A stretch of 45,244 nt of DNA. Origin: Spirochaetaceae bacterium 4572_59. GTDB lineage: Bacteria; Spirochaetota; Spirochaetia; DSM-2461. Of this stretch, positions 16,320 through 24,661 are shown piece after piece. The stretch is from contig NBMC01000033.1 of the NCBI GenBank assembly GCA_002084805.1, positions 1 to 45,244 of the forward strand, in the 5' to 3' direction. How positions within the stretch are numbered: the first letter of the stretch is position 1; each line of letters starts with the position of its first letter. The notes under the pieces were generated by a model. It was not told where the DNA came from. It did not search any database and was given only the letters and a program-made list of their open reading frames with translations. The translations under genes were made by a program, and so were the position numbers.

Positions 16320-17570
16320 ATGACCGCACAACTTATTCTTCTTTTCTTTCTTTTTTTACTGTCAGCCGTTTTTTCAGCAACAGAAACCGCCTTTACCTCC
16401 CTGTCTCTTATTCAGAAACAGCATCTATTGGAGAAAGGGGGAAGACGGGCCCTCGAAGTCTACAGATTGACTGATAAACCTGACATTCTTCTGACCACCC
16501 TTCTGATCGGAAACAATCTGGCAAATATCGGAGCAACCGCTCTTGTCACATCCCTGACTATCCACTTGTTCGGTTCCCAGTCGGTAGCCCTGATAACAGG
16601 TGTTCTCACTCTCTTTGTGCTGATATTCGGGGAAGTAACTCCGAAACAGATCGCCCTGGCACGGAATGAAGGAATCTGTCTCAATATGGCCTATCCTGTT
16701 TATGGATTAACCATACTGTTCCGTCCCTTTATCTGGATCATATCCGGTATCAGCTCTCTTATTACCCGTCTTTTTGCCGGAAAGGAAAAAAAAAGTTTCA
16801 CCCTTGAGAATCTACTTCAAATGGTCTCTCTGGGTGAAAATATCGGAATCGTGGAATCCTACGAACAACAGATGGTTAAGAACGTTTTCCGCATCAATGA
16901 CACACCGGTAAAGGGGATAACCACATACCGGACAAATGTCTTCTGCCTGGACAGGGAATCCTATGTGGAAGAGGTCCTTGAAGAAATCCTTGAAAAAGGA
17001 TTTTCAAGGATTCCGGTCTATCAGGAGAACCCGGAGCATATCGTCGGTATCGTTCTAATGCATGATGTTCTGAAATCACTCTCATCGGGAGAAAAAGAGT
17101 TTAAACTGAAAGAGAAAATGGTTGAACCTTTTTTCATCCCTGAAACCAGGATGGTACATGACCTGTTTGTTCACTTTAAAAGAGAAAAAATCAATATTGC
17201 CATTGTTCTTGATGAGTATGGCGGATTAACAGGTCTTGTGACAAAAGAAGATGTTATCGAAGAGATCTTCGGGGAACTGTACGATGAAAACGAAGAAAAA
17301 GAAGCTGACAAGATAGTCCAGCAGGCCTCTCATGAGTGGCTGATTCAGGGAGACTGCTCCTTCTATCATATTCAGGACAGAATCGGGCTGGAACTGAAGC
17401 ACGATCAGAGAATCCTTACAATCGGTGGTTACCTTATTGAAAAGATGGGGGAGATTCCCGAAGAGGGAGCCACTCTCAAACTTCCTGAAGGATCCTATAT
17501 TATAGGAAAAGTTAATCAGAACCGGATTGAAGAAGTTCTTTTCAGAAAATCTTCACAACAGGAACATTGA
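16320..17570 (+). CDS. CNNM/CorC-HlyC family membrane protein with CBS pair
   Basis: 416 residues. The N-terminal DUF21/CNNM transmembrane domain has helices at about 3-22, 58-80, 88-108 and 125-150, with the family pattern SATETAFTSLS and IFGEVTPKQIAL. Two CBS domains span about 200-320 and include SRIPVYQENPEHIVGIVLMHDV and VLDEYGGLTGLVTKEDVIEEIFGEL, and a CorC/HlyC C-terminal domain follows (about 335-410). Relatives transport or sense magnesium, sodium or cobalt, and the older name haemolysin C is misleading. ATP-magnesium binding to the CBS pair is known for homologues. The start has GAGGT close upstream. It is transcribed alone and converges on nifU. Confidence 0.92.
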   Translation: MTAQLILLFFLFLLSAVFSATETAFTSLSLIQKQHLLEKGGRRALEVYRLTDKPDILLTTLLIGNNLANIGATALVTSLTIHLFGSQSVALITGVLTLFVLIFGEVTPKQIALARNEGICLNMAYPVYGLTILFRPFIWIISGISSLITRLFAGKEKKSFTLENLLQMVSLGENIGIVESYEQQMVKNVFRINDTPVKGITTYRTNVFCLDRESYVEEVLEEILEKGFSRIPVYQENPEHIVGIVLMHDVLKSLSSGEKEFKLKEKMVEPFFIPETRMVHDLFVHFKREKINIAIVLDEYGGLTGLVTKEDVIEEIFGELYDENEEKEADKIVQQASHEWLIQGDCSFYHIQDRIGLELKHDQRILTIGGYLIEKMGEIPEEGATLKLPEGSYIIGKVNQNRIEEVLFRKSSQQEH

Positions 17571-17574
17571 AATA

Positions 17575-17596
17575 ATCCCCTACGTTGGCAGGGGAT
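17575..17596. terminator. Short hairpin between the convergent CNNM-type and nifU genes
   Basis: ATCCCCT (17575-17581) pairs with AGGGGAT (17590-17596) across an 8-base loop, five bases after the CNNM-type gene stop. There is no T run, so its strength as a terminator is doubtful. Confidence 0.35.
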
Positions 17597-17618
17597 GGAA
17601 CTTCAAGTTCTAAGCAAA

Positions 17619-18578
17619 CTAACCTACAAGAACCCTGATCGAATCATCAATTTTATCTCTCAAGCCATTTTCAATGAAGTTCAATGTTCCTGTAAGAGCA
17701 CTTCCGCATCCCAGACAGGCACCCATATAAGAGATAAAGATAAGAGTCTGTCCTGCCGTATCCTTGATATCCAGGATTTCGACATCTCCGCCGTCCTTTT
17801 TGAGAAGGGGACGAATCTCTGCATCAAAATAGGTTTCGATATGTTTCATCTTCTGGAAAGAGGTCAGTTCTGCAAAAGAAACTTCACTGGATTTGGAAAC
17901 TTCCATTTCCATCTGGGCTCTGGTTTCCTTTAAAATATCTACCAGATAATATTTTTTCTCTTCATGTCCGCCCGGTTTTATGCAAGATTTACAGAAAGCA
18001 CCAGCCTTGGTATAGGAGGTAATCTCCTCAACGGTCTTCAAATCATTGATTTTGATCACTTCCTGAATCGTTTTCAAGGTGACTTGGGCACACTCACAGA
18101 CAATTTCATCGTCATCGAGGATTCCTTTCTCTACACCCTTGTAAACTGCAGCAGCCTGTTTTATCACATCATAGGCCATAACACTACAGTGCATTTTCTG
18201 GGGAGGAACGGCAGGAGTATCAGGGGTATCTCGCATGGCATGTTCCACGTCGATATTGGTTATCTCCAAGGCTTCATCTACTGTCCGTCCGAGACAAAGC
18301 TCAACCATCATATCGCTGGATGCGATAGCGGTTCCGCAACCGAAACTTTTGAAGGCGCCCTTAACAATTGTTTCTGTTTTTTTGTCCACAGCCCAGTAGA
18401 GTCTTACAGCATCACCGCAGGATTCAGCTCCCCAGTCTGCCACAACAAGTTCAGCATTGAGTTCTGCTGCTTCCTGCTCGGTAATTTCCCCCTGAAAGCG
18501 GGGATTATTCATTCTATCAGCGACCTTATCGGAATAGTTATCCCATAAAGAACCGCCTAGTAAATCATTCTTAGCCAT
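17619..18578 (-). CDS. nifU: NifU iron-sulfur cluster scaffold (three-domain type)
   Basis: 319 residues in three modules. The IscU-like domain (about 12-150) carries ESCGDAVRL, FGCGTAIASS and KMHCSVM with the three cluster cysteines. A BFD-like [2Fe-2S] ferredoxin domain (about 160-210) has CEC and CKSC. The C-terminal NifU domain (about 240-319) has LLKKDGGDVEI and CLGCG. Clusters are built with sulfur from NifS and handed to apoproteins. Full-length NifU without other nif genes is common in spirochaetes and epsilonproteobacteria as the housekeeping Fe-S system, and that is the likely role. The ATG overlaps the nifS stop (TAATG). Confidence 0.95.
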   Translation of the reverse strand: MAKNDLLGGSLWDNYSDKVADRMNNPRFQGEITEQEAAELNAELVVADWGAESCGDAVRLYWAVDKKTETIVKGAFKSFGCGTAIASSDMMVELCLGRTVDEALEITNIDVEHAMRDTPDTPAVPPQKMHCSVMAYDVIKQAAAVYKGVEKGILDDDEIVCECAQVTLKTIQEVIKINDLKTVEEITSYTKAGAFCKSCIKPGGHEEKKYYLVDILKETRAQMEMEVSKSSEVSFAELTSFQKMKHIETYFDAEIRPLLKKDGGDVEILDIKDTAGQTLIFISYMGACLGCGSALTGTLNFIENGLRDKIDDSIRVLVG

Positions 18579-19756
18579 TAACGGCCTCCTGCATATGTAC
18601 TGGAGATTGATCTGAGACGCTCAACGGTCTTTCTGATCACCTCAATTGTATAATCAATTTCTTCTTCAGTGGTAAAATGTGAAAGGCTGAAACGCACACC
18701 TGTATGAGCCAGATTATTATCGATATCCATGGCCTGGAAAGTGGCATCTGCTTCCAGATCCTCAGAAGAACAGGCACTTCCGGTGGAAGCGGCAATATTG
18801 TTTTGATTCATGTCCCAGAGAAAAGCTTCTCCTTCGATTCCGGCAAAACTTGCCAGAATGGTATTGGCAGTCCTAAGTTTCCGGTCTCCGATTACCGTTA
18901 TATCAGGAAGACTGAGAATCGCATCTTCCAGCTTATCCCGCAGCCGTCTGGTTTCTGTATTCACATATTCCAGATGCTCATTGGCCAGCTGCAGGGCCAG
19001 CCCCATACCGACCATAAAAGCCACATTGACCGTACCGGCCCGTTTTCTGCCCATCTGTTCTCCTCCGTGAAGAAGAGGAGTAAGGGGCATACCCTTTCTC
19101 ACATAAAGTCCCCCCACACCCTTAGGACCATGAAACTTATGGGCGCTGAAAGTCAGATAGTCTACCGGAGTTTCCTGCATATTTATGGGGATCTTTCCGA
19201 CAGCCTGTACGGCATCTGTGTGAAAGGGAACGCTGTTTTCACGACAGTAAGAAGCCAGTTCCTTTATGGGATTGATCAATCCGGTCTCATTATTTGCCCA
19301 CATGATGGAAACCAGAGAGGTTTCTCCGGGCTTTAACAGTTTTTTCAGGGCTTCAAGGGTAACAATCCCTTCTGAATTCACCGGAAGATAGTCTACCTTT
19401 ACATTGGGAAGTCTCTCCAGAAACTGGCAGGTGTGTAGTATGGCCGGGTGTTCAATCTCCGATGCAATAATATGACAGGGCTTTCCTTCACTTATCGATG
19501 AAAAATATACACTCTTAAGGACAGTATTATTGCCCTCTGTGGCACATCCGTTTACAATTATATCATCTTCATTGTCTGCATGGATTCCTTCGTAAAGGCG
19601 ATCGAGGGCAATACTCATCTCAGGATGGGTTTCTGTTCCAAAACGATGTAAGGAATTGGGATTCCCATATAATTGACAGAAAAAAGGATCCATCGCTTGT
19701 TTTACAAGGGGATCCACAATTGTTGTAGCATTGCTGTCAAGATATACTCTTTCCAT
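18578..19756 (-). CDS. nifS: Cysteine desulfurase (NifS/IscS class)
   Basis: 392 residues. PLP-binding features are clear: the SEIEHPAI histidine near residue 103, HTDAVQAVGK, and FSAHKFHGPKG with the Schiff-base lysine near 204. The mobile active-site cysteine is in STGSACSSE near 325. It removes sulfur from cysteine and passes it to NifU, whose start codon overlaps this stop, so the pair is coexpressed. The ribosome site AGGAG lies before the ATG (CAGGAGTTAGAACA). The upstream 165 bases carry an 11-bp-phased direct repeat and a small inverted repeat that could be regulatory. Confidence 0.95.
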   Translation of the reverse strand: MERVYLDSNATTIVDPLVKQAMDPFFCQLYGNPNSLHRFGTETHPEMSIALDRLYEGIHADNEDDIIVNGCATEGNNTVLKSVYFSSISEGKPCHIIASEIEHPAILHTCQFLERLPNVKVDYLPVNSEGIVTLEALKKLLKPGETSLVSIMWANNETGLINPIKELASYCRENSVPFHTDAVQAVGKIPINMQETPVDYLTFSAHKFHGPKGVGGLYVRKGMPLTPLLHGGEQMGRKRAGTVNVAFMVGMGLALQLANEHLEYVNTETRRLRDKLEDAILSLPDITVIGDRKLRTANTILASFAGIEGEAFLWDMNQNNIAASTGSACSSEDLEADATFQAMDIDNNLAHTGVRFSLSHFTTEEEIDYTIEVIRKTVERLRSISSTYAGGR

Positions 19757-19833
19757 TGTTCTAACTCCTGTTCAAAACTAATATAATCATTTTTCAGATT
19801 GAAGGAAACACCAAGTTTCACCATTATTACCTT

Positions 19834-19854
19834 TTTCATAGTAATTTCATAGTA
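19834..19854. repeat. Phased direct repeat upstream of nifS
   Basis: TTTCATAGTA occurs at 19834-19843 and again at 19845-19854, exactly 11 bp apart, i.e. one helical turn. A separate inverted repeat GAAAC-N5-GTTTC lies at 19805-19819. Both are in the divergent nifS/DUF2156 intergenic region and could be regulator sites. The protein that binds is unknown; IscR/Rrf2 is one possibility, not supported by a consensus match. Confidence 0.4.
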
Positions 19855-19860
19855 TTTTAC

Positions 19861-19889
19861 TTGTCCCTATATATAAGGATGATTATACT
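19861..19889 (+). promoter_or_regulatory. Promoter of the DUF2156 acyltransferase gene
   Basis: TTGTCC (19861-19866), a 17-bp spacer and TATACT (19884-19889) lie 32 bases before the ATG; a CGGAG ribosome site follows. Confidence 0.65.
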
Positions 19890-19921
19890 AATTTCAATTA
19901 TTAATAAATTCCGGAGTTTTT

Positions 19922-20788
19922 ATGAAAGAAGTAAAATTGGAGATGCAACATCAAGCACTTCTTTTTCCTCTATTAAAAAATATTCAAATACCTCTCTCTG
20001 AGTACTGCTTCGCCAATCTCTATTTTTTCAGGAATACTCATCAGTATAGGGTGATAAACAGGAATGAAGATTTATTTCTCTCGGGAATAAGCTATGACAA
20101 GAAACGCTATCTTATGCCTTTGCAGGATCTGAATGAATCAGAGGAATATAGAGATGAGCTGATGAACCTTGGAAAAGAGAGTGGATACGATATGCTGTTT
20201 CCCATACCGGAAGTTTGGCTAGCTTATTTTGAGGAAAATGGTTTTGAAATAGACCATTTGGAACAGGATTCCGATTATCTCTACACATCCGAAAAGATGC
20301 GTAGCTACTCTGGTCGGAAACTTCATAAAAAAAGAAATCTTCTTAAACAATTTGTAGAAAATTATGATTCTGACCTGCAAGCTCTTACGGAATTAAATAT
20401 TCATGACCCGCTGGAACTGCTTGATCTCTGGCAGACAGCATCCACACAGGAGATGTGCAACTCTGACTACTATCAGTGCCGTGACGCACTTATCCACAGA
20501 GACAGTTTCAACCTGCAAGGAGCTGTTTTTTATGCGGATGGGAATGCCGTCGGATTTATGATCGGCGAAGCCATCTCGGACAATGTTTTTGCTATCCATT
20601 TTGCCAAGGGTGATACATCAGCCAAAGGAATCTATCAGTTTATGTTTAATCGCTTTACTGAAAAGTTCTGTACAGCCTATGAATTTATCAACCTGGAACA
20701 GGATCTGGGTATTGAAGGACTGCGAAAAACCAAGCGTTCCTATCTCCCTGATCACATGGCTCATAAATATCGAATCCACCTGAAATAA
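19922..20788 (+). CDS. DUF2156 (phosphatidylglycerol lysyltransferase C-terminal-like, GNAT fold) protein
   Basis: 288 residues with the DUF2156 outline: an N-terminal half containing SEYCFANLYFFRN, the central SGRKLHKKRNLLKQF (about 129-143) and the C-terminal NLEQDLGIEGLRKTKRSYLPD. This is the duplicated GNAT fold seen in the aminoacyl-lipid synthase MprF and in related stand-alone proteins. No membrane helices are present, so it is cytosolic and not a complete lipid aminoacyltransferase. The substrate is unknown. It has its own promoter and is followed by aspS after 48 bases on the same strand, an interesting but unproven pairing with an aminoacyl-tRNA supplier. Confidence 0.8.
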   Translation: MKEVKLEMQHQALLFPLLKNIQIPLSEYCFANLYFFRNTHQYRVINRNEDLFLSGISYDKKRYLMPLQDLNESEEYRDELMNLGKESGYDMLFPIPEVWLAYFEENGFEIDHLEQDSDYLYTSEKMRSYSGRKLHKKRNLLKQFVENYDSDLQALTELNIHDPLELLDLWQTASTQEMCNSDYYQCRDALIHRDSFNLQGAVFYADGNAVGFMIGEAISDNVFAIHFAKGDTSAKGIYQFMFNRFTEKFCTAYEFINLEQDLGIEGLRKTKRSYLPDHMAHKYRIHLK

Positions 20789-20836
20789 CAGCACTTGTGA
20801 TTGATTTAGACCGCAGTGAAATGATAAAGTCTTCCT

Positions 20837-22627
20837 ATGGAACAAATGAAAAGAACCGTTACCTGCGGACAACTTACCGCAAAGAACGAAGGACAAACAG
20901 TCATACTGAATGGATGGGTTCATAGAAACAGGGACCACGGTGGAATCCATTTTATAAACCTGAGAGATAGATATGGTGAAACACAGATAGTTGTTGATGA
21001 AGATGCTGCCGAAGCTTTGAAAGAAAAAGCCGGCAGTTTGAAGTTTGAATACTGCGTTGCCATTGAGGGCATTGTCAGGGCCAGACCGGAAAGCATGATC
21101 AATCCCGATATGGTCACCGGTGAGATTGAAGTCTCTGTTAAAAATATCAGTATACTGAACAGCTGCAAGACTCTGCCCTTTATGATCGAGGATGAAACAG
21201 ACTCTAACGAAACGGCGCGGCTGAAATATCGTTATCTGGATCTCCGCTCCAAAGGGATGCAGGATAGAATTATTCTACGCAACAATGTAACATACGCCAT
21301 TAGAGAGTACCTCCAGAAAAGCAGTTTTCTGGAAATTGAAACTCCCACCCTTATTAAATCCACACCTGAGGGAGCAAGAGACTTCCTGGTACCCTCCAGG
21401 CTTCATGCGGGAAAATTCTTTGCCCTCCCCCAGTCTCCCCAGCTCTATAAACAGCTACTCATGGTCTCCGGCTTTGACAAGTACTTCCAGGTGGCTCGCT
21501 GCTACCGTGATGAAGATGCCAGAGGGGACAGACAGCTCGAGTTTACACAAATAGATATGGAGATGAGTTTTGTCTCTGTTGATGATATTTTTAAAATTAC
21601 TGAAGGAATGATGGGACATGTTTTCAAAAAATCTCTGGGAGTAGACCTTCCCCTTGATTTTCAACGTATCTCCTATGATGATGCCATGAACCTCTATGGA
21701 AGCGACAAACCGGATCTCCGTTTTGACATGGCCTTCCAGGATTTTGCCCCCTTTGTACCGGCCAGCAGTTTCGGAGTTTTCAAGTCTGTACTGGAAGCGG
21801 GCGGAGCTGTAAAGGCCCTAGTTGTTCCCGGAGCAGCAGCTGATTATTCCCGAAAGAAAATTACTGAACTGGAAGAAACTGCCAAAACCTTCGGAGCCAA
21901 GGGCCTCGCTTGGATGAAGGTGACTACCGAAGGTCTGGATGGGGGAGTTTCCAAATTCTACAACGATCAGGCTGATGCTATCTGCAGTGGTCTGGAAGCA
22001 AAAGAGGGGGACCTGATCCTTCTGATGGGAGCAGCCTGGAAAACAGCCTGCAACTCTCTAGGAGCCGTACGTTCCCGCCTCGGTAAGGATCTTAAACTCA
22101 TAGACGAAAACCTGTATAGATTTGTCTGGATCGTAGACTTTCCCCTCTTTGAATACAATGAGGACGAGAAGACCTGGGAACCGGCCCATCATATGTTCTC
22201 CATGCCTCAGGAACAGTATCTTGAGACCTTCGACAAAGATCCGGGTCCCGTTAAAGGAGACCTGTACGATCTGGTTCTGAATGGTTATGAACTGGCCAGC
22301 GGTTCCATAAGAATCCACGACCCCGAACTGCAGCAGAGGATCTTCAATGTCGTTGGATTTCCCAAAGAAGTGGCAGAAGAAAGATTCGGCTTCCTGCTGG
22401 AATCATTCCGTTACGGAGCACCACCCCATGGCGGAATTGCTGCCGGAGTGGACAGACTTGTTATGATTATGGCAGGAAAGGAATCCATCAAAGAGGTTAT
22501 CCCCTTCCCTAAAAATAACGCCGGAATGTCTCCCATGGATGACAGCCCCGCATGGGTTGATGCAGATCAGCTGCAAGACCTGCATCTGAATATTATCATG
22601 CCTGAAGTAGACAAAAAAGAAGAGTAG
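20837..22627 (+). CDS. aspS: Aspartyl-tRNA synthetase (bacterial type)
   Basis: 596 residues. An N-terminal OB-fold anticodon-binding domain (GWVHRNRDHGGIHFINLRDRYG) is followed by class II catalytic motifs: motif 1/2 region with TPEGARDFLVPSR and CYRDEDARGDRQLEFTQIDMEMSF, the bacterial GAD insertion (about 285-425), and motif 3 with GGIAAGVDRLVMI near the C-terminus. It charges tRNA-Asp. Whether it is discriminating or also charges tRNA-Asn is not determined here, since GatCAB is not in the window. It lies 48 bases after the DUF2156 gene and ends in a strong terminator. Confidence 0.98.
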   Translation: MEQMKRTVTCGQLTAKNEGQTVILNGWVHRNRDHGGIHFINLRDRYGETQIVVDEDAAEALKEKAGSLKFEYCVAIEGIVRARPESMINPDMVTGEIEVSVKNISILNSCKTLPFMIEDETDSNETARLKYRYLDLRSKGMQDRIILRNNVTYAIREYLQKSSFLEIETPTLIKSTPEGARDFLVPSRLHAGKFFALPQSPQLYKQLLMVSGFDKYFQVARCYRDEDARGDRQLEFTQIDMEMSFVSVDDIFKITEGMMGHVFKKSLGVDLPLDFQRISYDDAMNLYGSDKPDLRFDMAFQDFAPFVPASSFGVFKSVLEAGGAVKALVVPGAAADYSRKKITELEETAKTFGAKGLAWMKVTTEGLDGGVSKFYNDQADAICSGLEAKEGDLILLMGAAWKTACNSLGAVRSRLGKDLKLIDENLYRFVWIVDFPLFEYNEDEKTWEPAHHMFSMPQEQYLETFDKDPGPVKGDLYDLVLNGYELASGSIRIHDPELQQRIFNVVGFPKEVAEERFGFLLESFRYGAPPHGGIAAGVDRLVMIMAGKESIKEVIPFPKNNAGMSPMDDSPAWVDADQLQDLHLNIIMPEVDKKEE

Positions 22628-22644
22628 GCAACCGCCTTAATAAG

Positions 22645-22676
22645 AAAAATCATCGGAAGAATCCGATGATTTTTTT
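22645..22676 (+). terminator. Rho-independent terminator after aspS
   Basis: AAAAATCATCGGA pairs perfectly with TCCGATGATTTTT around an AGAA loop, followed by further T residues, 18 bases after the aspS stop. Confidence 0.93.
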
Positions 22677-22689
22677 CTCATCCCTCAGC

Positions 22690-23913
22690 CTAAATTGTTA
22701 TATCCTTCTTTTCCTCTTCATTCTCATTCAGTGACTGAACAATACACTCATTGGTTCTCTGAAGACGGTTTGCCAGAAGGCGGCTGAGAAAAAGCCCATA
22801 TTGAGGAAATCTTTTCAATATCTGAATAAAAGATTTCCGGGGAATACGAATCAGCTTCCCCGCTGTTTCTGCTATAACAGAGGCACTTCTATCACGGTTA
22901 AGGAGAAAAGCCATCTCTCCCATAAACACATCTTCCGGAGAAATTCGACCTACAATTTTTCCATGATGGACAACCTTATATTGACCGCTTGAAATATAGA
23001 AAATAGAATCTCCGGGATCTCCGGCTCTTACAACCACATCTCCCGAACGGACAGAAAGCATCTCCTCTCCGGAAAAGCCGGCAGGAGTAAGTCTTTCATG
23101 AAGTTTCCTGTTTTTCATGATCATGGAAACCTGATTTCCCTTTTTGTTAAAAAGAATACGATCTGCCACAATTCTGGAAAGGAGGATACCTCTACCGCTT
23201 AAAGATTCGGATGTAGCTTTCTGAAGACTCTTTTTGAAAAGTTCCACATCAAAACCATCTCCTTCATCGCTAATGGTAAATCTGGACTCCTCTTCCGAAA
23301 GGTCCCACTCCAACAATACCTTTCTTTTTTCTATCTCCGGATCCCGGTTCCTCTCGGAAATCATCTGAATCAGGCTGGAATTTCCAGACAGCCCCCTATC
23401 TCTCTCTTCTCTACTGATTCCACAATTACCATGTTCGATAGCATTCAATACAAGCTCGGAGAGAGCCATCTGAAGTTTGAAACGCTCTTCATCAGTAATT
23501 CGTCCGGACCGGACCATATTAATAGAAAGAAGCCCCGCGTAAACAGAACCCACTGAATAATCAGAATTACTAATACTGAAAGCACCTGAAAAGGTATTCA
23601 AAATATTGTCTGATAACTCATTTTGATAGATTAACTGTCTATTAGCATAGACGATGGACAGAATTTTACTGAAATGAGTTCTGATCTGGGAATAATCCAG
23701 GAGAGCCAGAAGATTCAGATCCCGGTATTGATCCAACAGCCTTGACTCATCATGACGGCCCATATCATACACCCCGATCAAACCGGAATTATGAAGCCAT
23801 GAGTCTTCCAGTATTTTTTTCTTCAACTGATCAAGATTCAATTTTCTATCTGAAAGATGAACAACCATCAGATCGGGAAGCTCGAAACTTAAAAGATCCA
23901 AAGCTTCCGGCAC
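22690..23913 (-). CDS. Regulator with partial receiver, RsbW-like ATPase and cyclic-nucleotide-binding domains
   Basis: 407 residues from a GTG. Residues 1-60 resemble the later two thirds of a response-regulator receiver (PEALDLLSFELPDLMVVHLSD), without its acidic pocket. A GHKL/RsbW-type ATPase follows (about 140-275), with SELVLNAIEHGN as N box, SDEGDGFD and LSGRGILLSR as G boxes. A C-terminal cNMP-binding domain (about 290-395) has GEMAFLLNRDRSASV, keeping the Arg-Ser phosphate-binding pair. No DNA-binding HTH is present. It probably acts as a serine kinase or anti-sigma-type switch read by cAMP or c-di-nucleotide. No ribosome site precedes the GTG, and the receiver-like frame stays open 13 codons further up to a TAG, so the true start is uncertain. 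It is divergent from the Rex-like gene. Confidence 0.75.
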   Translation of the reverse strand: MPEALDLLSFELPDLMVVHLSDRKLNLDQLKKKILEDSWLHNSGLIGVYDMGRHDESRLLDQYRDLNLLALLDYSQIRTHFSKILSIVYANRQLIYQNELSDNILNTFSGAFSISNSDYSVGSVYAGLLSINMVRSGRITDEERFKLQMALSELVLNAIEHGNCGISREERDRGLSGNSSLIQMISERNRDPEIEKRKVLLEWDLSEEESRFTISDEGDGFDVELFKKSLQKATSESLSGRGILLSRIVADRILFNKKGNQVSMIMKNRKLHERLTPAGFSGEEMLSVRSGDVVVRAGDPGDSIFYISSGQYKVVHHGKIVGRISPEDVFMGEMAFLLNRDRSASVIAETAGKLIRIPRKSFIQILKRFPQYGLFLSRLLANRLQRTNECIVQSLNENEEEKKDITI

Positions 23914-23954
23914 ATAAACCGTAGAAATGCGAACAATTTTTCTTTTATTGCTCT

Positions 23955-23976
23955 AACTGTGAATTTATTCACAGTT
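23955..23976. promoter_or_regulatory. Rex-type operator
   Basis: A perfect inverted repeat, AACTGTGAA (23955-23963) and TTCACAGTT (23968-23976), separated by TTTA. The core TGTGAA-N4-TTCACA equals the known Rex consensus, differing only in the outermost pair (C/G in place of T/A). It also fits the CRP half sites TGTGA-N6-TCACA. Its position before a Rex-like gene favours Rex autoregulation, and it could equally control the divergent regulator gene. Confidence 0.75.
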
Positions 23977-24020
23977 TACAATTGCACATTTTAGCCTACT
24001 CAACTATTGTTCTAATTATA

Positions 24021-24656
24021 ATGTCAGACTTCTTATCAGATGCCACACAATTAAGAATGATTCGTCTTTACCTGTATCTGAAGACTCTTGATCAGGACTG
24101 GCAAGATATCAAATTGACATCTGATGAGCTGGCCAAAGCCATTCAGTCCACAGCAGCAACGGTCAGAAAAGATCTCAGCCACTTGAAGTGTTCGGCCGAA
24201 GGATGGGGATACCAGGCAAACAGGCTGATTCCGAAACTGAAAGAATCCCTACTACTTAAACGGTCTGTCAAAACAGGAATTGCCGGATTGGAACCCTGGG
24301 GCTCCTTATTGTTGAGTAGGAAGGGTTTTCTTCCCGGTGTTGAAGTAGCGGCAGGATTTGACAGCAGCATGAACAAAATTGAGATGACAAGCTCAAGCAT
24401 CCCGCTTCACCCGTCCTATGAGATTGCAGAAGTGTTCTGCAGAATGGAACTTCTCTTGGGAATTATCTCTAGCTATGGAGATAACGCCCAGCAGACGGCC
24501 GACAGAATGATAAAAGGTGGTGCCATCGCCATACTGAATCTGACCCCCTGCCCGATCAGAGTACCTGAAAATATATTTATGTATCAGTCGGATTTTCAAA
24601 GCGGGATATTAAAACTCTTGTCCAGTATAAACGGGAGCTTATTAAATAAGGAGTAA
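24021..24656 (+). CDS. Rex-like redox-sensing transcriptional repressor
   Basis: 211 residues, the Rex length. An N-terminal winged helix (about 10-55) ends in STAATVRKDLSHL, matching the Rex recognition helix pattern VRKDLS, and continues with GWGY. A Rossmann domain (83-200) has TGIAGLEPWGSLLLS, then VEVAAGFDSS, and GAIAILNLTPCPIRVPENI, matching Rex ILNFAPV-x-L-x-VPE. Rex senses NADH/NAD+ and releases DNA when NADH is high. The dinucleotide loop GLEPWG (89-94) departs from GxGxxG, so cofactor affinity may differ. The start is the ATG before SDFLSDATQLR; a TTG 13 codons upstream is less likely. No ribosome site is evident. A Rex operator lies 45 bases upstream and serA follows. Confidence 0.85.
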   Translation: MSDFLSDATQLRMIRLYLYLKTLDQDWQDIKLTSDELAKAIQSTAATVRKDLSHLKCSAEGWGYQANRLIPKLKESLLLKRSVKTGIAGLEPWGSLLLSRKGFLPGVEVAAGFDSSMNKIEMTSSSIPLHPSYEIAEVFCRMELLLGIISSYGDNAQQTADRMIKGGAIAILNLTPCPIRVPENIFMYQSDFQSGILKLLSSINGSLLNKE

Positions 24657-24661
24657 TGAGA

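Noticed and set aside
23955-23976. CRP site (TGTGA-N6-TCACA)
   Set aside because: The half sites fit CRP too, but the extended TGTGAA-N4-TTCACA and the adjacent Rex-like gene make Rex the better reading; CRP control is not excluded.
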